In this document: in pieces, positions 45,219-56,200 of the stretch
How positions within the stretch are numbered: position 1 is the stretch's first letter
How the letters are laid out: every line of letters begins with the position of its first letter
From: Amoebophrya sp. A120
Lineage: Eukaryota > Sar > Dinophyceae > Syndiniales > Amoebophryaceae
Length of the DNA: 64,000 nucleotides
NCBI GenBank assembly: GCA_905178155.1
Contig: CAJINV010000001.1
Coordinates: forward strand, 796,637 to 860,636
Reading direction: 5' to 3'
The notes under the pieces: generated by a model
What the model saw: only the letters and a program-made list of their open reading frames with translations
Databases searched by the model: none
What the model was told of the DNA's origin: nothing
Program-made: the position numbers and the translations under genes

Positions 45219-47280
45219 CTATGCCACCGACGAAAGCACATCCCCGATGTCCTGTTCGCACACGAAGAGCTGCCCGTCAACCTGCTGGATCCCGGCGTCG
45301 CACTTGAATCCGTACAGCCGGTTCTTCTGCTCCGCTATGTCAAACAGGTGCTGGGCCGCGCCGGAGCCACTCGGGGCGGGGGACACCCAGTCGTTTTTGA
45401 AAACTTCCAGCGTAAAGTCCCTCTCGATCTGCCCCGCGCACGCCGGGTGCAGCAGGTATTCGATCGCGCGGTCGCACAGCGAGTTCTTGTTGATGGACAG
45501 GTGCCGCAGCGTCCGGGTTTCTACCAACGCCTCGGAGAGTGCTTTTGCGCCGGTGGTGTTTTCGCGTTCACCGATTCGGTTGTGGTCCAAGTTCAGCTTG
45601 CGCAGCTGGCCCCACTTTACCTGGAAGGTGATTGATGTCATCTTCTAGCATGGCGAAAGAACAAACACTTTTTCATCGTCCCTCACTGCCGATCGTCGAA
45701 GCCATGCACGGTGTTGTCTTACGTCGAATTATTCTTTGGAGGGCGAAGGCTACCGCCTGTCACGTAGGTGGGCAAAAAAATCTCTATACCAGTTCGCTAA
45801 CGCACTCTGCTCCTTTTGCGCCGATTTCGTTACACCTTAGGTCTAGCACTTGCAGCCGTTGTTGGTCAACGGCGACGTCGTCCAAAAACAGTTCGAGACT
45901 GCTGTCGCGGAAGCGGAATTTGCCGAAATATATTTCCGTCAAGGAGGGGTTTACCGCAAGCATCTTTCCGAAATGCGTTGCGTGCTCGCCCTGCAGACTG
46001 AAGAGGCGTGGGTTTTGCACGTCAAGCACACGCAGAGTGTCATTGTTTACGTGGAGCACCTGGAAATAGTGATGCAAAAGTGAATTTGAGTTATTGGTCA
46101 ACCGGACTTGCTCCTTCCCATCTTCGCGGCAAGCGTGGAATGAACGAAGCGACTTGATGTTGATGCTTGCACACTCGTTATCTAGTGGCCTCAATAGATT
46201 GAAATTCACTAATATACCGCACTAATCGCGATCAGCGCGTCGATGTCCAATTCTGTGTCGCTTGCGTAGAGCTCCAACAGCGTTGAATTCCTCTGCAGAA
46301 ATGCGGCAAGCGCCAGCCCACCGAGCTTCCCGAGCGGGTTTTCGGAAATGTCTAGCCGGGCCAGAGACTGGACGTGGGTGTTCAAAAGCATGGACTCAAC
46401 GCCGGCGGAGGAAATGGAGTTGCCGCGGAGCTGAGTTTTGTTTTTCATTTTCTTGCATCATTGGCGCGAAACTTGCTTTTTTCATACCTAAATCTTTGTC
46501 CTGGTGTCATCTGACGTTCTTGCATTCTACTTTAAAGAACGAATACTATGCAGCCTGCGATAGTTCATTCTTCAAGTTAATGTTAAAATTACCATCAAGC
46601 TTTTCAAGCTGGCGCCGTCCTTTATTATTCCGCTTGCTATTGTGGCGCAGCCAGCGTCCGTTAGGTTGTTGTACCTGGGACGGTCGTGTGAGTGTTTTAG
46701 CCGTGCCGACGGTGGCAACCTCACTTTTTATCAACGTCGGTAAATTCTCAATGGCGATCGAAGTTCACCTTCCCCTACTTACTACATTGGCAATGAGTAA
46801 TGGACATTAAGATTAACCTATGTACAAACAACAGGCTACTTTGCATAATTCACAAAGTAACCAAACCCAATACGAGAGGTCTATTCTCGTGAGGAACTGC
46901 AGGCTCGATGCCAAAACTTTTGTCAGAACTGGCAAGTGGTCATCGGTCATTCTGGTGTGAAACGCCTGCGGCACACTCCCTCGCGCCTCCACCCACAGTT
47001 TGCCTTTCTCCTTCTCCGCACAACATGTTTTGAAGGAATTTATGACGCCGACCAATGGTTGCTGCTTCTCCGCTTCGCAGGCGGTAAGGTATCTGAGATA
47101 GGTGCAGTTTCGATTTTTCCCGGAAGAGCGAAATATTCAATTTACTTTTATTTTTCGACTTGATGCAACTTGTTGTGCAAAAAATTCAATAAGTCGTGGA
47201 ATCCACACAGATAGGAAAATTCAGTACTCTTTCAGCACGGCCTCGTCCTCGAGTGCTGGAACGGAGGTTCCTTCGGCCAT
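45219..47280 (-). CDS. Ribonuclease-inhibitor-type LRR protein, 6 exons, all canonical introns
   Basis: 412 residues. Exons: 47228-47280, 46874-47092, 46593-46674, 46218-46430, 45790-46059, 45219-45620; every intron begins GT and ends AG and all phases agree. It starts MAEGTSVPALEDEAVLKEY. Repeats follow the longer RI-type pattern: TRIDLSYNNLTDAG, LARLDISENPLGKLGGLALA, LQVLDLRCNEIGAKGAECV, LRKLNLDHNRIGERENTTGA, LRHLSINKNSLCDRAIEYLL. Such proteins are usually scaffolds, and alveolates have many in flagellar or cytoskeletal complexes. It resembles LRRC34-like proteins in layout, but no orthology is claimed. No introner is present, unlike the giant LRR gene nearby. Confidence 0.87.
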
Positions 47281-47686
47281 TATGATAGTGCAGAACTCCC
47301 TCTCCCCCTGACTTTGATGGCATCCACAGCAACACAGACTTTGCTGAAGATGCAGCTTTTGCATGACAAATTCACGACCGATTCTAGTGCTGTGTCAGCT
47401 TCCTGACCGTGTCATGCAAGCAATGCCACGAGGAACAGGGTGAGGCTGGATTTTCTTGACTTTGCATGACAAATGAGGGGGCTGGGGGATTGTGCAGTCT
47501 CATAGCCATCTTCTCGCTCCGCGGAGGATAGACCGCACCGGCAGAAGAGGAAGTGGCAACACGCTTACGCTTTCATGATCTTTATCACGGCTTCATATTC
47601 ATTTGAGTATATGATCGTTTAACATTAATCTTAGTCCCGTAGCTACTAGCTGAAAATGCGAGACAACAAGAGCGGTGAACCAATGC

Positions 47687-48131
47687 ATGCGCTTAGCCCG
47701 CCCAGAGAAATCAACGACATGCACCGGAACCGGAATACCCAACGGCCGGTGGGCGATTTCATGGCACGATGACGATAACAATCCGCGATATCGATATGAT
47801 TTTGATTATGAGGAGCGTACGAAACAAAGCACTCCAATCGACAAACTCCTCACTCTCAAGGGAAGCTTCAGAATCAAAGACTCACAACAAGCACTCCATT
47901 TACTGCAATTTGACAGTCTTGCACTTGAGCAGGATCGTCCCCCCGGTGTAAGAAGCTTTCTCAGATTACTTAGTTACTGGTCCTAAGTGAAGTCATCTTC
48001 TTGAAAATTTGTCATGCAAAGCCAAACAAAGTCTCGAGATCCAGTTCCAACTTCTACCGAACAAAAACTACTATCCACTTGCCAAGCACACTACTACTAC
48101 TACTACTACGACTGTTTTATCCTGCGACTAG
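47687..48131 (+). CDS. Possible plus-strand two-exon gene, weak
   Basis: A frame from the ATG at 47687 reads MRLARPEKSTTCTGTG and then acidic and charged sequence (YDFDYEERTKQSTPIDKLLT). Near 47945 a GGTGTAAG donor-like site is followed near 48020 by a GCAAAG acceptor, after which QSLEIQFQLLPNKNYYPLAK continues to a stop at 48131. Composition is protein-like and no good minus-strand alternative exists. If real it is the only plus-strand gene in the window. Confidence 0.25.
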
Positions 48132-48214
48132 TATTGTTGTCCTTTTTATTCGGCGCTACTATCGGATGTACAGCGTAACACTATCTTTTTGATTTCCCCG
48201 GGTGGGGTGTTGTT

Positions 48215-48493
48215 CTAGGGAGGTAGGGAATCGGCGACCCAGGTCTTTGTACTACTGTCCTGCCTGAAGGTGGTCCCGAAAACCATAGCCTCTTCCTTGC
48301 CTGCGTTCTCGCAGAAGAAGAAACTGCTGACCCTGAACTGCAACTCGCCGTCTTCTGTCTTTATGAAGAAATTGTATTTTGACCTAGGCCGCCTCGTCCA
48401 CACCTTCCCGTTTATTCGTCGTAGTGTCTCCTTGTTCTTTTCTTCTTCTTCTTCTCTCTGCAGTTGTAGTCTTTGTCGCCTTTCTTCTTCCAT
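48215..48493 (-). CDS. Small charged protein with N-terminal coiled coil, 92 residues
   Basis: ATG at 48493. Residues 1-30 are Glu/Arg/Gln-rich (MEEERRQRLQLQREEEEEKN) and likely a coiled coil; the rest looks folded (KYNFFIKTEDGELQFRVSSF, then EAMVFGTTFRQD). The frame stays open upstream to about 48550, so a further 5' exon is possible. No family recognised. Confidence 0.45.
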   Translation of the reverse strand: MEEERRQRLQLQREEEEEKNKETLRRINGKVWTRRPRSKYNFFIKTEDGELQFRVSSFFFCENAGKEEAMVFGTTFRQDSSTKTWVADSLPP

Positions 48494-49811
48494 TGCTGTT
48501 CGCTTTTTGCTCTTCGGTGCGCCTTGCCAAGCACAAGCTTATGTGCTTATTCACGCTCTTCTTGGCGTCTCGTATCGCTTTCATACTTATGTACAACAGA
48601 GGTAAGAAACAAAGACTCCTGTTTTTTCGAGGCAATTCTTTCTCGGTGTGAAGTTTTCGAGTGATTTGCAGTGATAATTTGTCATGCATTTTGTACGTAG
48701 TGCGACGAATGGAAAATGTGAGAGGTGAGGTCACGCTGCGATATTTGATAAATTCCCATAGAGGTCTTTGCTGTAAACGTAGTGGGTTCTGCTAGAAACA
48801 ACGCAGAGTTTTATTTTCTACAAGAAGGAGAAACACAAGCGTACGCTACGACCCATGACAGAAGGGCATCGACTTTTCCATTTTTTCAAACGGATCTAGT
48901 CGGAACGCATCGGCGGGTCAGGGGAAATAATGCTTTTTACACAGCCTATTCGTTCAGGCAATTAGAGAACTGTAAATCCTGAAGTTTGTATCGAAGAGCG
49001 CGATTTTTGCTGTAGTTGTTACAATGAATCAAGATTGCGTACTGTATCAATTGTGGGGCTTGTAAGTAAGATTGATTTGGTCTAAAAAGTCAGAAACGTG
49101 TGCTATTTGCGATCCATTATCTTCCATCGTTCTTCTAGTTTTAATTTGTAATAAAAATGTAAGTGTTATTGTCGTTGTAAGAAGAAGAAGAAGAGCTGCG
49201 AAATTTGTGTTGCTAAAAACACTATCTAAGTTTTGTTTCGTAGAGAATTGAGCTTTCCCATGTGCGGCTGCAGCCGTCTTATCCCTTTGCGAAGTCCTTA
49301 GCAGCAGCACGCCACCTTGTTTCACGGCGAGGACCTTCATCAAAATTTGAGCATTGACCGGCCTTATACCTGCGTCAACGTGCAGTGTACATCTACATAT
49401 TGTAACAATAAAGGACGAGGACGAGGAGCAGGAGGGTGAGCATTTTCTTGATTAGCTTACTACAGGTACAGAGGTAAAAGCTCAACATGTTACTTCCGCA
49501 CTGGTTCTTGTTAGGTTTCGTGTCTCGTTGCTGCGATACTCCTGAAGTCGTGGTGAGACCGTCACTGTCTGAAAGTTTGAAACGGTCTCGCTGGCATTTG
49601 TTTTTAGAAAGATACTCTTTCGCTTAAGGCAATCGGCACTTCTTTCTCGTTTGAGGCTTTGGGTTGGTGTAAAATATTGAAAGTCAGTTGTTTTCATCTC
49701 GTTGGTTGTGAACTATATATTTATATTATACTTTTGGTTTTGTGTACTAAGTTTTTAGCACTTCATCTTGAGCGTAAGCTTGATGTCACGACACGGTGCT
49801 TGCGTCCGAAG
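48494..49811. other. Mostly intergenic
   Basis: A 97-codon minus frame at 49047-49340 (MKVLAVKQGGVLLLRTSQRD, with a hydrophobic FAALLLLLTTTITLTFLL segment) is the only candidate and is weak. A lone GATAATTTGTCATGC motif is present near 48675. From 49680 onward the DNA is the 3' UTR of the next gene. Confidence 0.4.
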
Positions 49812-49815
49812 TTAC
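49680..49815. repeat. Duplicated 3'-UTR segment, copy 1
   Basis: Covers the stop codon and 3' flank of the three-exon acidic protein and matches 50291-50416 with scattered differences and small indels. Shared landmarks are AAAGTCAGTTGTTTTCAT, TTTGGTTTTGT, AAGCTTGATGT and GGTGCTTGCGTCCGAA. Confidence 0.82.
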
Positions 49816-50620
49816 CGCCGGACGGTTGCGCCCAGTTCCTCTTCCGGGGAAGACACGTCGGTTTCCGGGTCCGCCGCAGACTCTCCCATTTCCGCTTGCC
49901 AGTCGGCGTCGTTGCCCACGCCGTCGTGCGTGATTTCTTGTTTTGCGTCTTGATCGGATGCTGCCGCCTGCCAACAATTTATTCTGGATTTCAGGAGAAT
50001 GAAGGATCAATCTTCGCCTTCGCGTGCGCGGATCTATACGCAGACAAGTATATCATCAAGCTCAACCACGATGCAGCAGGAGTTACAGCTCGTAGAGTAG
50101 TATGTAAGTAGGTAGAAGTTTTCCGAGGGGGAAGAGAAGTAGCCCGATGCTCATTTGCAAGTATACGTCACATTGGAAATAACGAAGAAAACCTGAGCGA
50201 AGGACGACCACGGTCCATCGTATGGCTCCCCGGTGAGTGGCCATTTTCCCGTCCGCTTCGCAGCGGCCCTCAAGTGCGCGTCCTATATTTAAAGTCAGTT
50301 GTTTTCATTGGTTGTGAAGTATTTATTATACATTTGGTTTTGTATACTTCTAAGTTAGTACTTCTTGCGCGTACTTAAGCTTGATGTTACGGAACGGTGC
50401 TTGCGTCCGAACTTAACGATCAGCAGGCTCAGGCATTCCGCCCGACGCCCAAACAGTGGCCTCTCATTGCAATACCTCCGCCTTTTTCTTTTCCTCCAGC
50501 CGGTTTCGGATTTCCGCTGCATCGAGTTCTAGTTGTCGGATCTGCTTGTACGTCAAACCCATCTGCAGATGATGTTGATACGCATACGCAGCATTGGATT
50601 TGAACTTTGGTTCTTGTTCG
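49812..50620 (-). CDS. Acidic helical protein, last three exons
   Basis: Exons: 50476 to about 50620 (5' end unresolved), 50193-50282, 49812-49967; both introns are GT/AG and phase 0. Readable sequence: a helical charged stretch (YKQIRQLELDAAEIRNRLEE), then DAHLRAAAKRTGKWPLTGEP and YDGPWSSFAQ, then an acidic tail (ADWQAEMGESAADPETDVSS) ending GATVRR. No start codon is visible in the correct frame, so one or more upstream exons are missing; it could be the end of the EF-hand gene upstream. No family recognised. Confidence 0.5.
50291..50416. repeat. Duplicated 3'-UTR segment, copy 2, inside an intron
   Basis: Lies in the intron between exons 50476-50620 and 50193-50282 of the acidic-protein gene. 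In the sense direction it begins just after a TTAAG corresponding to the stop region of copy 1 and ends close to the acceptor of the next exon. Confidence 0.82.
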
Positions 50621-50714
50621 TGCAAGCATGCCCGTTGCGAACATAACCCTCGCCAAAGGAAAAAATAAAAAAGTAGTCGCTGCCGACGTTACGCGACTCC
50701 TTCTCCTACTCAAC

Positions 50715-51689
50715 CTACCAGATCACGCAAAATAAAACAAGTATCTTTATACAAGCGGGACCGGGCCCTCGTGTTTCGGGTCGAGCATCATCGACAGGGC
50801 GCGAATATACTCCGGCGTCATGGGGGGGGGGGGGCTCGGACACCGTACGACCCGCGCGAGTTTGTCTCGCGCGCGAGTCTGTCTCGGGAGGGGCCCTACC
50901 CTCTTCCAGCATGAATGGTTGAGAATCGTCGTCGGGCGAGCTCTCCTTCTCCCGTCGCCTGCAGCAAAATCGGGAAATAGGGTTCGTGGGAAAGTTCCAC
51001 GACAGTTGCAGAAACGCGGCTTGTTCACCGCCAGGCTGCACTTCCGTCACCGCGGTCGTCGCGGTGGACCAGATTTGGTCCGCCGCGGTCCTCGGGTACT
51101 TTTCCCCAGCACCACCACCGAGTTGCAGGAAAGCAGCGTCGATTTCACTTGAGCAGGCGTTCGCGAAGGCGGTGATGTCGGCGCCCCCGCCACCGTTGTC
51201 GGTCACGGACGGAGGGAGAAACGGACACTCCTCCTGGCTGAGTTTGTTGTCCTTGTTCTCATCACGCGCGACGAACTCGTCGAAGAGACCGTTCTGCTGA
51301 GCCCGCAGCACCACTTGCAGTCGCAGCCCGAAGGTCTTCCCGTTCGCGGTGTTGTTCAGCATGCTGTTGATCAACTCGATCTTGGTATCGGAATACCCCG
51401 CACGGGAAAGCCCGTTCTCCTGCTCTGTCGGATCCTTCGGTTCCACCAACAGATCCAAAAGACCGGCGCTCTTCTCGTCGCGGTGCAACTGGTGTCCTTC
51501 CGTCGGGGACGCGGATTGGGAAGCAGTGGTCGTTGCTGTGGTCGAAGCATGATCAAACTTTCCGCGTAGGTTGCCACGTACCGGCGTCACGAGCGCGAGG
51601 TGCAAGTGGAGGCACAGGCCGAGATACCCCAACAACAGAGGCACGTGCTTCAGCACGACCTTGTGGCTAGACAAGGCGTCAGCCTGCAT
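50715..51689 (-). CDS. EF-hand protein with N-terminal hydrophobic segment
   Basis: About 324 residues in the annotated frame from ATG 51689. Residues 10-40 hold a signal peptide or membrane anchor (HVPLLLGYLGLCLHLHLALV). In the middle an EF-hand loop, DENKDNKLSQEE, has acidic or polar ligands at positions 1, 3, 5, 9 and 12 and follows a helix (LFDEFVAR). The C-terminal third is Arg/Pro/Glu-rich. At 50822-50834 a run of 13 G (C in the sense strand) occurs; beyond it the other frame (MTPEYIRALSMMLDPKHEGP) looks more like protein than the annotated tail, so the C-terminus may be frameshifted. Ca2+ binding is inferred from the loop. The gene may be spliced to the exons downstream. Confidence 0.65.
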   Translation of the reverse strand: MQADALSSHKVVLKHVPLLLGYLGLCLHLHLALVTPVRGNLRGKFDHASTTATTTASQSASPTEGHQLHRDEKSAGLLDLLVEPKDPTEQENGLSRAGYSDTKIELINSMLNNTANGKTFGLRLQVVLRAQQNGLFDEFVARDENKDNKLSQEECPFLPPSVTDNGGGGADITAFANACSSEIDAAFLQLGGGAGEKYPRTAADQIWSTATTAVTEVQPGGEQAAFLQLSWNFPTNPISRFCCRRREKESSPDDDSQPFMLEEGRAPPETDSRARQTRAGRTVSEPPPPHDAGVYSRPVDDARPETRGPGPACIKILVLFCVIW

Positions 51690-53208
51690 GTTCTTTGAGT
51701 TTTCTGTCAAAGCGAGCCACCAGCTCAGGCTGCTGAGAACAAACAGAAGGTGGAAGACCGAAACTTCGTCTCTCCGAAAAGAAACCGCCCTGCAGTTGAA
51801 TTGTGGAAGGGTGGGAAGACCGGGCTTCTATCTTCGTTCAGAGAGTTACCTTTACGCTTACGCAGCATCAAGAATTACGACGATGACGTAGATCACTGTA
51901 TGCTAAGAGATGCCGTCCCTTCATCTACGCGGCAAGGTCAAGGTCTTGATCTCTTTCTCTTTCTCTTTCTCTTTCACCTCACCCCGATAGTACATCAAAA
52001 CGAGACATAACAACCACGAGAAGCGAAAACAATCCAAATTACCTAGAGCGCGATAAAAATGCACATAGATGAAGAGGAGTGTTGCTAATCGGAGCGATAT
52101 GTTTTTCCCAAACGAAAATTCATCCCTTCCTTACTTTCATCCTGAGGAACAAGAATTCCATCTTCATGTCGCACGAATTGACAATTAACACCGAAGCTAG
52201 CGACTGGGTTTCTATATAAGTACTAAAAGTATCTTTTGTTGTTCGCTTGTGAAGCGTCGACTCAGACGTGCAGCAGGCCCCTACTGGTGACGAACACGAG
52301 TGCGCTGCGCCACTGAGATTAGTGTGGTCAACTCTCACTGTTATTACGGATGTCGTGCCTCGTCGACCTTGACCTTGAGATCGTTTTCGCAGCAAAATGA
52401 AAATATTGACCGAAATTCCGTTTTCAACAGAACCCTTTAGCTACATTTGGTTTTTTGGTTTTTGTCCGCTGGCGGTTTCACATCGTGTAAGTAAGTCTAA
52501 GTACAAGTAGGAGAAGCTTAGCAAAGTAATAAACACGAGCAGCAACTTCCTATGGGATCCCTAAAAAGCAATGCAAATTTCTGTCCGCGTCGCGAAATTG
52601 AACGAGCGGAAACGTAGCAGAAAACATATAGACGAAAGCGAAAAAAATGTAAATTCAGCAAAAGGGGAAAATCCAAGTGGAAGAGATTTTGCAAAATGAA
52701 AATAAAGAGTAACACGAAAGAAAAACAAGATAGAAAATCGAAATCGCATCGGTCTTCATCAGAGTAGTCAAAAATTAGCAAAGGTTGATTCTTGGAAACC
52801 TATCAAAGTAAGTGGCTCTTCTATTCCTATTGTTCATTGTGACATAGATTTCTAAAGTAGTATCTTCTACGTCTACCGGCATAAGCAGCTTCGGCTCATG
52901 CAGATTGATCATTATTTCCTCCATTTGATCTGGATGCAGGTTTATTGTTTGAGCTAAACAACTTTTTCAAGTGTAAGTCATCAAGTACAAATTTACATTA
53001 CCGCTCATTTTCACGTACGAAAAACATATACAAGTAGAATTTGAATTTCTGCAAACGAGGAAAATTGGAGCTGCAAAAAATTTTCTCCAGCACAGCAGGT
53101 CCGCGTTTTTCGTTTTTAGAAGTCGCACTGAATCTACTACGTTTGACGAAGTTGTGAAGCTCATCGTGCGTCTGCGTGTCCTGTTTGTTTCACCCCTGAC
53201 CGCTGCTT
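51690..53208. other. Intergenic, AT-rich
   Basis: No supported gene. Short tandem TCTTTCTCTT units near 51950-51975 and long A/T runs are present. It separates the 5' end of the EF-hand gene from the 3' end of the hydroxylase gene. Confidence 0.5.
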
Positions 53209-56200
53209 TCACTCCTCCGAGTGGTGTTCTCCCGCGTCCTCCGCGTGCTTTTTCTTTTGTTTGAATTCGTGGTCTTCGCCGCTCGTGTCGCCCTCGTCGT
53301 GCTCATGGCCACCACTGGGCGCTTCGTTACTGTCGTCCTCCGGGTGATCGTCATGGTCACTGTCCGCCGCGTATCGTAAGGAAAAATCCCCCCTCCCCAT
53401 ATCGATGAGGCACGCCTCAGAAAATTTGCCATGCTGATTTGTGACCACAAATTGCATCTATGACGCAAGAGAGCAACGCCACAGGCTCCGCTCCATTATG
53501 CAGGCGGTTTGTAATGCTGTTGGGTCTATGGCATAGACGTTCCTCATGCTAAGTGCCTAGGCCAGAACCTCTCGACTCCGGCACGATATGGGCCTGCAGT
53601 CCTCTACTGCAAGACAAATCTGATTTGTGTACGCAAATCCAGCACCAGAAATTTCGTTTCGATGTGGGGAGGGGGAATTTTTCCTTCTGATACCGCGCTA
53701 TCGTGGTGGTTCTTCCGCCCGTGATCATCATCGGATTTGAATGCCCGATAAAACAAGCGAAAGCCACCTCTGTACTTGTGCAAAAATGAATACACAAACT
53801 ACAAGTCTGTCTTGCTTAGTCTTTCTTAGCAACATAGTAGGCGCATTCTTCATGAAATTGCTTCTATTCATTTTTGCATTGCAAATACTCGTGCTAGCTT
53901 TTTTCTTTTTTTGGATAATTCCGACATGTCATCGGAGGCACCACCCATGTCGTCGTCAGGGTGACCCCGCTGGTGTTCCGCATCTGAGTCGCTGTCCGGG
54001 AGGGTATACAGATGCCAAAATTTGAGTCATGTCGTACAAGTTCGTGCAAATGAGGGAGGGAGACGAAACCGTTCTGGTGGCGACATCTTCATCGCAAAAA
54101 GAAAAATGGCAACGCATAATAAGGACCAGAAACAGGAGCCCGGCTCGTGATTTTTGCTCAACGCGTGTCACTTCTCAGTTGCATGGCTATGGCATACTTT
54201 AGAAATTTTCTACTTCTACACGCAGGTAAAATAGCCACATAAACACATAACGCTCGCAACCGGATCATGTTCTTGTGTGCGACCGTGTCAGAAATGACTC
54301 AAAATTTTTCTTTTTGCCTCGGGATAGTCGCGTGGCCGCTTTCGGTCCTGATTACCAGCATTGCTATCCTCATCCTCATCGGACGAATCAACATACTCTA
54401 CATTGGGTTTCGTGTTCTTCACGGAACCGGGCGGGAGCTCCACACCCTTTTGCCCGTTCACCGGCACTATCCTGACCCGCATATTCTCGCCATGACTCAA
54501 AAGTTTGGTATTTGCATACTCCGCATCGGCCTGAATCAAGTTGAAAATAACCTAGTAGCTTGTTGTCGTGCAGCCGCTGGCAGAAGAGAGGTAAAGCTAA
54601 AGGCAGCTGGTGCTGTAATGCTATAATGGTTGTCGCGTCCAGGATATTTGATCTTGAGCAGGAGCTTCGTCAACATTTAGAATGACATCATGCACATTAA
54701 GAGACGCGCGTCAATAAAAATTTCAGTGCCGATTCGCACCTGAGATGAACATGAACTCGCGTGCTGTGCTCATGACGAAAAGACCGCTTCCTGTTCTTCA
54801 CCGAAAGAAATTTTTGCATACGAAACGATTTTGCAAATAAATGCAGAGACCTTCCTCCTTTTTTTCGACAAAAAGAGCTGCTACTGGTTTTCGATGCGAT
54901 ACGGTCGTCGGGACCATCGCCTGGCTCGCCGCTGTCGAGGTCGCGCAAGCCTTCATAGTCCGGGTCGTCCAGGTAGTCGTGTTTTTTGTGGTAGTGGACC
55001 CCGTCCACCATGAACTCGTCACTCGAGCCCTTGTCCTTCTTGCGCTGTTCCTTGTGGGTGCGGTCGTCGGTGCCGTGCGACGCGTCGCCGTGCACACTGA
55101 CATCCGGGATGCTCCGGTCGTCGCTGCTCTCGAGCGAGGCTATGGCGTTCTCAATCATTACACTCTCAACTGTTGCATGAATTTGTGATGCAAAATGGCG
55201 ATCAGGATCTACATGATCAAGCTCCTTCGCATGAAAAGTTCTCGACTCGCTAGATAGCATTAGAAGCTGCGCCAAACCTGTAATGCAAGAAGCGCAATCT
55301 CCCCCCCCTTTCAATGTTGCCACTTTTGCATTACAAACTCATGTAACAGTTGAGAATGTAACATTTGAGAGCTCCATAGAGGAGTGCCCTTCGTTGGAAT
55401 CCATGTCGTCCAGATCGTCGCCGGATTCCTCTTATGCACTTTGCAAAAGCATCGCACCCGTGCTTCTAATTGTAACCAAGCATCACAGATCTTCTTTCTT
55501 ACCTGATGCTGCGTGACAAGTTCCCGGTTTCTTGTTGTATATGGATTTTTTTGTCATGCGATAATTTATACTAGCACGATACTTTTGCACTGCATACCTC
55601 AGAGATGTCCCTGCCGTCGGCGCGGAACATGGGCCGGGCAGGCTTTTCCTCGTGCACCGCGTCGGAGCTATCGGAAGCCCCCTCGTGGGAGTCTTCCACC
55701 TTCTCGCCCTGCATGTGAGCCTATCATGTGCAAAAAAGTTCCCGCCCAAGACTCGAAATGGGGAATCCGCTAGACAAATCCAGAAGTTTTGGGTGTCAGG
55801 CATGACAGCTTCTTTGGATCCACAGTTTTGTCATGGTGTCTAGCTAGTGCAGCCGCATCACAAATTGCCCGCCTGATCCTGATTATAGCATGACAAAATC
55901 GAAAACACACCTACAAGTTGCTCCTCATTGGGCCGCGCATGAGAAACATTTTAAGCATGCAGATTTGCATAAACAACTCTAGGGTGGGAGCGTTTGTGAC
56001 CAGAATAGCGCCCTCCTCTTTTTCATAATCTCCTCCGGATCGATCAGGCTGGGGTCTTTTTCATCCTTCTTCTTCTGCGTTACCTTCGTGCCCTCGGAAG
56101 ACGCGGTTTTTGAAGTTGCGGATTTGTCATTTTCGCTTTTCTTATTTTCGCTGGCGTTCATCTTCTCGGATTGCTTTTTAGCAGCCGGGTCTTTGGAAGC

